The position numbers were made by a program, and so were the translations under genes. From H2-BAC3 sp045863035 (lineage in GTDB: Bacteria > Bacteroidota > Ignavibacteria > Ignavibacteriales > Ignavibacteriaceae), in contig BTUV01000047.1 in NCBI GenBank assembly GCA_045863035.1, positions 1 to 22,364 on the forward strand: a stretch of 22,364 nucleotides of DNA. Direction: 5' to 3'. The notes under the pieces are model-generated. The model made no database searches. It was not told where the DNA came from and saw nothing but the letters and a program-made list of their open reading frames with translations. Of this stretch, positions 17,101-22,364 are shown piece by piece. The number at the start of each line of letters is the position of its first letter. Position 1 is the first letter of the stretch.

Positions 17101-20100
17101 AATTTATCCCCTGCTCAATAATAATTCCATTAACAGCTACCACTGCGCCATTTGGATTGGTTTCATTAAGAACACGAAGATAGTATTCACGCGTCTCGGT
17201 TGCATTCTCATTTCCTATAATGATTGGGAACACAGCCGGTTCATTAGGCTCAACGTTCACAGCGACTGTACCGCTTGGCGCAAGCAAACGCGGTATATCT
17301 CTTGGCTGAGTCTCCTCCTCCCAGGGACATGAAGTTGTCCCTGCAATAGTCTTAAATACAGGGGTGCCTAAGACTAAATCCTTATAAATATCAACCGTAA
17401 TTGCATCACCCGGGTCATCATCACGAAGACTGTAACCCACAGTATTGGTGGTAGTATTCACAGTAGATTCAGATCTTCCAAGTGAATAGCCGGCTTTAAT
17501 CTGGTATCCGCCCACAACACCAACCCCTTGAATAGTGGAGCCGACTTCTGTTGTCAGACTTGAGTCAATAGTTAAATCAAACTCCAGCAGCGAGGTGCTG
17601 GTGGTAATTGTCGTCTGCTGATATTCTGCAGTTGAACCTGCACTAAATGATATATTGCGCTCAAATTCAGCGATACTTTTAAGAGAATCATTATACTCAA
17701 GTAAATCCTGCCAGTTTTCAGCAGCGTCAATGCTATCAACACTTATAAGACGCGGGATTAATACATTCTTTATATAATTAGTAGTGTAGATATACGTCGT
17801 GCTGAATCCCGTAGGAGCAAACGTAAGCGAGTGTGACTTCTTTAATAAACAGGAATCCTGCTGATAGCTAAGGACGTCAGTAAGCGCATAGGTAAAGTTT
17901 ATTGCCGCTCCAAGAATGACGTCTCCTTCAGTACCAACAATTCCCTGATCTTCATCTGTCCTGAAAGTCTGAGAAACCTTAAATTCAGTCTCTAACGATT
18001 CTGTAAGCTTACTTGAATACGTCATTGTCTTATCAATGGTGAAGTCAAGCGTGTTATCAACCTCTAACTCTGTACTTCCGAACAAAAACCCGATGGTCGT
18101 CTTAAAGTCTGGGGCAAGTGAAAATTTAAAGTTAAAATCTTGCGAATTTACCGTCTGACCATAGATAGCCAGTGAGCTTTTTACTGAGGTTTCCTCAGAA
18201 AGGAACGAGTAACTGCCATCACCAGGAGGATCACGTAATATCATCAGCGGCAGTGCAGGTGAAACCGTCACAAATGAACCCTCCTGCGGCTTAAATCCGA
18301 CGACTATCCCAGAATACACCTTCGATGCATTTCTACCGTCACGGTGTTGAGCAACTATCTGGAATGTTTTTTTATAATCTCCCAGAATATTCGGGTAACC
18401 CGTTACCACTGTATCAATTATGCTTCCGCCAACTACCTTTAACTGGTACGGACTGTTTATCTTGTCACCAAATCCGTCAAAAATTTCTACAAAGGCGGTA
18501 TCTACCGGACATCTTCCTGTAACTATTCCATTATAGGTGTATTCTTCATATATATTATATGTGAGGTACAAACCGGTAAACTGCTCAAGCAGCGGTACTC
18601 CTAAACATGGATTGATCTCCGGAAGGCCGGCCACATCAACCTTGAGAGGCGCAAAGTAACGATACTCTCTTGTAACACTGCCATTTTTCAGATCAATCGT
18701 ATCAGTTTTAGCACTGTCAGACCAGACGGGGCTTTCAGGAATTATATATACCCGATACTTTAACGGTGAAAGTCCGGTAAACCTGAACTCACCACCCATC
18801 CCCGTTTTAATTGTGTCTGTTCTGCACACTTGATTGGCCGTAATGCCTTCCAGGATTACGGTAACAGGTCCAATCGGGAATAAACAATTACCGCCTCCAA
18901 CTACTCCGGAAAAATCAAAAAGTGTGGTCTGCTCAATTACTTGCCCTGCTATTGGTTCCACAACATTTTGATAGTCAATAAAAGAAGGTGAAAACGTGTA
19001 GTTTGCTCTTCTCGGAGCTATTCTTGCGGAGGTGCCTGGTTCAAATTCAACAATGTACTTACCTTCTGCATTGGTAAATGTTGCCGGAATTGTACTTTGA
19101 CCGTCTATAAGAATTTCAATACTGTCGGCGTAACATTCACTCTCGAAATGTCTCACGAATCCGCTGACGGGCACCTGAGAAATATCCGTAAAATCTATAT
19201 TATTTGCTGCTGTATTGCTGCTTGAAAGCGTAACGATACGAGTCGGGGGAGAAAAAATTCTTCCTGCCCTCACTGGTGTAACGTTAAAGTTAGTACTTGA
19301 ACCGTAGTTAATGCCTTCAATCACATAGTTACCTTTTAAATCCGTAAACGCACTTGTGCGAACGGGGGCACGGTCATCAATAAACTGTGTAACAGGCATG
19401 CTTATCATTCTGCCGTTATTGCTGTTCGGTGAAAGGTCAAAGACAAGATTGCCGATTCCTTCATCAAATTTCCAATACGCAGCAAGATGTTCAGCATTAG
19501 TGTTTACGGTACGGCGCATATTGCGATTGATGGTTCCGCTATCCCGTGCGGCAGTCCATACTCTCATCTCATCAAGCGAATAGTTATTTGTGGTTAGTCC
19601 CTTACCAAGCCAGAGCGGACCCATTTCTCCCCGGTATGGCTGATCCTGCGCGGTTCCACCTAAGGCAACCTGCTTACCATCGATATATATGTAGCGCTTT
19701 TTCCTTGCTATATCATATACAAAAGCGTAGTGATGCCATGTATTCAGTGATGAAGTGTCGTTAAAGAGAAGGAAATCCTCACGGGTAAAACCAAATACAA
19801 GCTGATTGCCAGAAGCATATCCGATTGTTAACTGCGGAATGTTAGCTGCAACATCAGGATTCTGAATGAATACTGATACATTTTGTGCAGCGTTCTGCGG
19901 ACGCTTCAGCCAATATTCAATTGTGAAAGACTGATATCCAAGATTGAGATAATTGCCTGCATCAACATACATATTCTGATTGTCAAACCTGAGCGCCTTA
20001 CCGAGCGTTGGCAATACACCAACTTCAACATCATATACCGGTCTGCCAAACTGCGTTGTTATTGCACCGGTTATGATACCGTTTGGATTGATAAATCCGG

Positions 20101-20617
20101 CGCCACCACCACGCATTGAACGTCCAAACTGGTTCTGACCTACAACTTCATAATAATAATATTTGCCCGGATATACATTAAAGTCTTGGTAGAAGTTTTG
20201 TGTTTTTGGCACGGAGGCAAGCAGTACTCCATCCCGGTAAACATCAATTGTTCCGGTGTTTGCAGGCGGGCTTAACACATCCCACTTCCAGCTAATATTA
20301 ACTCTGTCGGCAAAATCTCCCTGCGAGGCCTCAACAAAAGGAGTATTTGGCTGCATTATATAATAAGAAAACAATCCCGCTGATACTGCATTTGTTGCTG
20401 CTTCAAACTTGTTACCCGCAAAAGTCTGCCCGATTACTGCCTGGACCTGGTAATTTGCATTCTTGCTTATATTGCTCTGGTGGCTTGAGCCGGTTGCAGA
20501 GTTTTCCACCTTATACTGGCCAAACATCCCGCCGCTCAAAAACAGCACCAGCAGCAGAATTGCTCCCGGGCTAAAAACCGTATGCGCTAATAGCCGCCTT
20601 ATTTTAAATTGCTTCAT
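14198..20617 (-). CDS. Giant LamG/Ig/T9SS surface protein, copy A
   Basis: 2139 residues from ATG 20617, with GAGAGA about 7 bases upstream. It is a full-length paralogue of the protein at 6309-12707, in the same domain order: signal peptide (1-34, ending F-G-Q); GQTFAG...GLF segment (62-85); FN3-like (105-175); carboxypeptidase-regulatory-like fold (182-475) interrupted by LamG (about 205-405, YWKFDEGIGN near 381); two further such folds (480-625); conserved centre with LRDPPGDGSYSF (794-805), S/T-rich strands, a Gly-rich stretch (1026-1048) and TSCPWE (1095-1100); SbsA-like Ig (1405-1518); BACON-like (1520-1618); WSVN module (1621-1730); two GWNW/GWTW repeats (1744-1902); WSIN module (1925-2034); T9SS tail (2048-2139) with QNYPNPFNPTT ending KKIVFLK. 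It follows fibre A by 33 bases. A surface adhesin role is inferred. No enzyme motif is seen. Confidence 0.97.
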   Translation of the reverse strand: MKQFKIRRLLAHTVFSPGAILLLVLFLSGGMFGQYKVENSATGSSHQSNISKNANYQVQAVIGQTFAGNKFEAATNAVSAGLFSYYIMQPNTPFVEASQGDFADRVNISWKWDVLSPPANTGTIDVYRDGVLLASVPKTQNFYQDFNVYPGKYYYYEVVGQNQFGRSMRGGGAGFINPNGIITGAITTQFGRPVYDVEVGVLPTLGKALRFDNQNMYVDAGNYLNLGYQSFTIEYWLKRPQNAAQNVSVFIQNPDVAANIPQLTIGYASGNQLVFGFTREDFLLFNDTSSLNTWHHYAFVYDIARKKRYIYIDGKQVALGGTAQDQPYRGEMGPLWLGKGLTTNNYSLDEMRVWTAARDSGTINRNMRRTVNTNAEHLAAYWKFDEGIGNLVFDLSPNSNNGRMISMPVTQFIDDRAPVRTSAFTDLKGNYVIEGINYGSSTNFNVTPVRAGRIFSPPTRIVTLSSSNTAANNIDFTDISQVPVSGFVRHFESECYADSIEILIDGQSTIPATFTNAEGKYIVEFEPGTSARIAPRRANYTFSPSFIDYQNVVEPIAGQVIEQTTLFDFSGVVGGGNCLFPIGPVTVILEGITANQVCRTDTIKTGMGGEFRFTGLSPLKYRVYIIPESPVWSDSAKTDTIDLKNGSVTREYRYFAPLKVDVAGLPEINPCLGVPLLEQFTGLYLTYNIYEEYTYNGIVTGRCPVDTAFVEIFDGFGDKINSPYQLKVVGGSIIDTVVTGYPNILGDYKKTFQIVAQHRDGRNASKVYSGIVVGFKPQEGSFVTVSPALPLMILRDPPGDGSYSFLSEETSVKSSLAIYGQTVNSQDFNFKFSLAPDFKTTIGFLFGSTELEVDNTLDFTIDKTMTYSSKLTESLETEFKVSQTFRTDEDQGIVGTEGDVILGAAINFTYALTDVLSYQQDSCLLKKSHSLTFAPTGFSTTYIYTTNYIKNVLIPRLISVDSIDAAENWQDLLEYNDSLKSIAEFERNISFSAGSTAEYQQTTITTSTSLLEFDLTIDSSLTTEVGSTIQGVGVVGGYQIKAGYSLGRSESTVNTTTNTVGYSLRDDDPGDAITVDIYKDLVLGTPVFKTIAGTTSCPWEEETQPRDIPRLLAPSGTVAVNVEPNEPAVFPIIIGNENATETREYYLRVLNETNPNGAVVAVNGIIIEQGINFNIGGGQAAQAILTITRGPQSYDYENIKIILTSPCEFDRYQGVGTLAIYDQLQFTVRFKEPCTQVSISTPAPNWLINTGSGNQMNIIIGNYDRFDPDLRSIQVQYRRMSLDNRPEKNKIQGFENQDERNAYISSILASMRMTPGEVINYEEFSFNHLLSILDGGTGYVPALQDDPTPWAEIKTIPKDSLGIEYHIVQWEPVGLPDGQYEIRAVASCGPGNTDGVSTLISGIIDRTRPEVLGLPEPVDAVLNADDQIRVTFTEDIACTSIDPLNNIQLINTQTGNPVLFDFTCNGREVLITPQGSYAPYENKILKAVIKRITDVNGNPMSVTLGTSYIDSLGWEFLVDRNPVRWIGGDIDVVKYLDETIDIQRTLQNSGAFNQPFTLTDIPSWLTPTATAGTVQLQSSTTLGFRFPSDISAGIYVDTVYAQTINGNEPLIITLRVLCRPPVWSVNTAAYQHNMNMIAELYIDTARSNDRYDRIAAYSGNELRGIAELQYIQQIDRHLAFITIYSNVTDNENLSFRVWDASECTEYGQIMETFTFKADTVIGGYQSPVKMTATRQILEDYRFNAGWNWFSLNTRSADMNINSVMSSVTAGNNDVIKDQESFSTYFSGHGWVGSILVMNNRSMYMLRLSEKDTLRRVGYAIDSRQDTIRLRQGWTWIGYTPNTDMTINTALASLQATDGDLIKSQQSFSVYAQGIGWIGSLQFLRPRQGYIIRSAQPGNLIYPSVSGQSNNPTPLERIPTEIPDQPLWSINRNDYQFTMNIIAKLTGDYADSLSSDDVIALFAGDECRGMVYPEIIPGRKEMYIFLTAYANQTTGEYLHLKLLQKKTGIVYDLGMGVTFISDGVQGSIGEPLVISPVLSSTDDLSGLPTEYSLDQNYPNPFNPTTVIRYGLPEEAEVILAIYNIMGESVRLLESGRRPAGYHLITWDGRNNSGEYLPSGVYLYTLRAGDKNFTKKIVFLK

Positions 20618-20650
20618 AATAATCTCTCTTTCATTTGTGAATATGATTTA

Positions 20651-21610
20651 TCAGAGATTACCGATATGAAGGTAATAAGGAATGATAAATGCACCGCTTG
20701 TGCTGGTTGTCTGTCCCTCAACTGTTACCGACTCCCCTTTCTTAACCATAAAAACAACGGTGAATTTTTGTATCGTATAATGTGATTCATGAAGTATGGC
20801 AGACGCCGTGAATGCTTTAACATAAGTGGTGGGTGAGCTGGCATAAGCATTAAATACGAGTGTTACCACCATATCTGCTTCTGCGGTAAAAGCGGTGATC
20901 TGGCTGGATAGAATTGCTGGCAGACCAAGGTATCCGGGCATATCTCTTTTCCCAAATACATTTGGTTTTCCATTCAGCTGACCTGACATATTGACATTTC
21001 CGTTAATAGAAAGATTATTTCCTGAACCCGTCAGACTTCCCGCATTAACATTCCCCGTCACACGAAGATCACCCGTAACATTTGAGTTTCCAGACACATC
21101 AAGTTTATAGCTTGTTGAATTGGTACCCACGCCCATATTTCCGTCCACTCTCACATTTCCGTTAACATGAAGTTTCTGTGAGGGGGAAAGTGTTCCGATA
21201 CCAACATTACCTGAACCCGCAAGCACGTTTTCTCCGCCTTTTAAGGCAAATGCATAGGGCACTGCTGTCAGTTCAATACGGGGAGAAAGTTCTGTTGCGC
21301 CTGAGCTTCCGACACGGATACCCACCCAATATTGCTGTGTAAAGTTTAAAGATCCGAAAGAGGTAACCGAACCGAGCCGTACACTGAAAACGCCGTTTAC
21401 CACCGGAACGCTGTTCTGGGTTTCGCTCCAGATACTGCTCCCGCCTGTTGCAGCGCTATATATATTAAACACAAGTGTATAGTTGCCGTCAGAGACCGCT
21501 GCACCCGTCTGGTCACGTAGCACTCCCTGCAGTGAAAGGGTTGAGGGTTGTGTATATAAAGTTGTTACAGCGCAAAGGATAAACAAAACAGAAAGAAGCA
21601 GCTTTTTCAT
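20651..21610 (-). CDS. Secreted tail-fibre-like protein, copy A
   Basis: 319 residues from ATG 21610, preceded by GAGG with 5 bases of spacing. A GTG two codons upstream lies inside that site and is rejected as the start. A signal peptide (1-20, ending L-Y-T before Q21) is followed by the same head domain as the 12722-14032 protein (QGVLRDQTGAAVSDGNY, ATGGSSIWSET, LSPRIELTAVPYAFAL, about 25-125). A fibre-like shaft has GNVGIGTLSPSQKLHVNG (134-151) and many short GNV/SGN repeats (to about 215). A C-terminal beta knob (about 226-319) carries VKKGESVTVEG. The shaft is shorter than that of its paralogue, and the knob shares little beyond the K-G-E turn. There is no T9SS tail. It sits 41 bases after the receiver gene and 33 before giant A, so co-transcription is likely. 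Confidence 0.95.
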   Translation of the reverse strand: MKKLLLSVLFILCAVTTLYTQPSTLSLQGVLRDQTGAAVSDGNYTLVFNIYSAATGGSSIWSETQNSVPVVNGVFSVRLGSVTSFGSLNFTQQYWVGIRVGSSGATELSPRIELTAVPYAFALKGGENVLAGSGNVGIGTLSPSQKLHVNGNVRVDGNMGVGTNSTSYKLDVSGNSNVTGDLRVTGNVNAGSLTGSGNNLSINGNVNMSGQLNGKPNVFGKRDMPGYLGLPAILSSQITAFTAEADMVVTLVFNAYASSPTTYVKAFTASAILHESHYTIQKFTVVFMVKKGESVTVEGQTTSTSGAFIIPYYLHIGNL

Positions 21611-21614
21611 GATC

Positions 21615-21619
21615 ACCTC
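21615..21619 (-). promoter_or_regulatory. Ribosome binding site of fibre A
   Basis: GAGGT on the minus strand, 4-5 bases before ATG 21610. It overlaps the alternative GTG codon at 21614-21616, which settles the start in favour of the ATG. Confidence 0.7.
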
Positions 21620-21651
21620 GACAGATATATAAGTTATTGTTGTTTAAATAT

Positions 21652-22008
21652 TCAGTTATGCTTTTTTTTTGAGAGAAGCAGTTTCTTGAGTCGAATGATG
21701 TCATCTTTCCTGACAAAATCAACGGCGCCGGCTTCGGTTGCAGCCCTCCGGTATGATTCGTTGTCATGGGATGTTACGATGATGACCTGTGCAGCCGGAT
21801 CATGCAAAAGGATGTTCCTTGTAGCGCTAAGACCGTCCAGTTTGGGCATTTCTATATCCATCAGGATGTAGTCCGGCCGGTGCCTTAGATAAAGCTCAAC
21901 AGCTTCCTCACCGTCACCGGCTTCAAGAAACTCATCTGCCGTGTTTTTAAGCATCTGGCTGATTATTTTCCTGACACGATGGTTATCGTCCGCTGAAAGT
22001 ATTTTCAT
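21652..22008 (-). CDS. Stand-alone response regulator receiver (REC) domain protein
   Basis: 118 residues from ATG 22008; a TTG four codons earlier (22020) is possible, and neither has a clear ribosome site. It is a complete receiver fold with no output domain. Acidic pocket D7-D8 (SADDN), phosphoacceptor D51 in LMDIEMPKLDG, switch T79 in IIVTS, and lysine K101 in VRKDD are all present, so phosphorylation is expected. Length matches CheY/Spo0F-like single-domain regulators. With no DNA-binding domain it would act by protein contact, as a phosphate relay or on a motor or secretion partner. It is first in the operon of surface proteins, 41 bases before fibre A. An A9 run lies near its 3' end. 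Its partner kinase is not in the window. Confidence 0.95.
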   Translation of the reverse strand: MKILSADDNHRVRKIISQMLKNTADEFLEAGDGEEAVELYLRHRPDYILMDIEMPKLDGLSATRNILLHDPAAQVIIVTSHDNESYRRAATEAGAVDFVRKDDIIRLKKLLLSKKKHN

Positions 22009-22065
22009 GCCGGCTTGCAATTATTGGTCATTTGATTACACACACACTCAAAAAGAAAGTTGGGG

Positions 22066-22101
22066 AAAAATCCGGACAGTCCCCCCTACAGGAGACTGCC
22101 C
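22066..22101 (-). terminator. Terminator-like hairpin 57 bases before the receiver gene
   Basis: Arms 22074-22084 and 22091-22101 form an 11-bp GC-rich stem with a 6-base loop. Pairs 22076/22099 and 22082/22093 are A-C on the plus strand but G-U on the minus. On the minus side the stem is followed by GGA and then five U (22066-22070). It may be the end of an upstream minus-strand transcript, or an attenuator controlling the operon that starts at 22008. Confidence 0.65.
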
Positions 22102-22107
22102 CGATAC

Positions 22108-22134
22108 TTGCGGCAAAGCCCTCATTTACCGCAA
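22108..22134 (-). other. 10-bp leader hairpin
   Basis: Arms 22108-22117 and 22125-22134, loop of 7. Nine pairs are Watson-Crick; the tenth (22114/22128) is C-A on the plus strand and G-U in minus RNA. On the plus side the stem is followed by A and five T (22136-22140), so a plus-strand terminator is also conceivable, though no plus-strand gene lies in the window. It lies 6 bases from the terminator-like hairpin. Confidence 0.55.
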
Positions 22135-22207
22135 ATTTTTATCACTAATCGTAAGATTTTCTATGGGAAAACTATCGTAAAGTTTATGGGGATGCAATCA
22201 GTGCAAA

Positions 22208-22225
22208 CACTCAATTTTCTGAGTG
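22208..22225 (-). other. Small leader hairpin
   Basis: A perfect 6-bp stem CACTCA/TGAGTG (22208-22213 with 22220-22225) closes a 6-base loop. In minus RNA an extra G-U pair (22214/22219) would leave an AAAA tetraloop. It is short enough to be chance alone, but it lies in series with the larger hairpins nearby. Confidence 0.35.
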
Positions 22226-22364
22226 GAAACACCTAGTGTCGCGTCACTCTTGAATTGACGGATAATGCCTCCGGAATTTTATTCTGGCTGATTTAGCAGT
22301 GAACTGCCGGTTTATTTTGCAGTTTTTATTGTTTCTCATCTCTTGCCAAATCTTTATTTCTTCC

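Larger units (their letters stand above)
22009..22364 (-). other. Non-coding structured region upstream of the operon
   Basis: No convincing gene lies in these 356 bases. On the minus strand it holds several hairpins in series (listed separately) and a direct repeat ACTA-ATCGTAA / ACT-ATCGTAA (cores 22148-22154 and 22174-22180, 26 bp apart). A small inverted repeat, TTTTC/GAAAA (22157-22161 with 22167-22171), sits between the repeat cores. Regulatory DNA, an attenuated leader or a small RNA are all possible. No clear Bacteroidota-type or sigma-70 promoter could be identified. Confidence 0.55.

Noticed and set aside
19356..19764. Plus-strand open frames here and elsewhere (for example 8301-8543, 15989-16354)
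   Set aside because: They are antisense shadows of the giant genes, with no ribosome sites, signal peptides or recognisable motifs.
21661..21670. A9 run near the end of the receiver gene as a phase-variation tract
   Set aside because: A slip would change only the last residues after the complete receiver fold or add a tail read from the next gene in another frame; no sign it is functional.
22302..22324. Plus-strand AACTGC/GCAGTT stem followed by T-run
   Set aside because: Only 6 bp with an 11-base loop, and no plus-strand gene in the window for it to terminate.
22244..22339. 31-residue basic open frame on the minus strand (ATG 22339)
   Set aside because: No clear ribosome site, no recognisable sequence, and it overlaps hairpin-rich leader; length is within chance expectation.

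Overview
The window carries six protein-coding genes, all on the minus strand, with gaps of 14 to 165 bases. The organism is most likely a member of the FCB group (Bacteroidota/Ignavibacteriota). The three giant proteins have C-terminal sorting tails of the type IX secretion system (T9SS): QNYPNPFNP(S/T), a G-E-x-V turn, an AGYY/AGYH strand, and a final K-x-x-x-L-K or close variant. The wording of the tails, the SD-weak starts and the medium base composition point towards Ignavibacteria; this is an inference from pattern only.

Layout in the direction of transcription (right to left). At 22009-22364 lies a non-coding, strongly structured leader with hairpins whose imperfect pairs become G-U wobbles only in minus-strand RNA. 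Next is a stand-alone response-regulator receiver domain (21652-22008). Then come two copies of a two-gene cassette. Cassette A is a tail-fibre-like secreted protein (20651-21610) followed by a 2139-residue LamG/Ig/T9SS giant (14198-20617). Cassette B is a second fibre-like protein (12722-14032) followed by a 2132-residue giant (6309-12707) that is collinear with the first. Last is a third giant of 1945 residues (404-6241) of different build, with Ig-like repeats, nested modules, fibronectin III domains and a T9SS tail. Each giant is followed within about 6 to 11 bases of its stop by a long hairpin. Beyond the last gene (1-403) are a terminator-like hairpin, about 200 bases in which I see nothing, and a 64-bp direct duplication with TTCTTAA heptamers.

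The genes look like one surface-structure locus of about 21.6 kb. The receiver domain sits first, where it could tie expression or behaviour to a phosphorelay. The giants would be exported through Sec and T9SS to the cell surface. The two fibre-like proteins have signal peptides but no T9SS tail and are paired upstream of their giants. A recurring ~110-residue module (called here the WSVNP module) links all three giants, with eight copies in the window. In the last giant, three copies are inserted inside Ig-like domains with an almost exact 310-residue period. The paired fibre-plus-giant cassette and this nested architecture are the best candidates here for an undescribed surface system.
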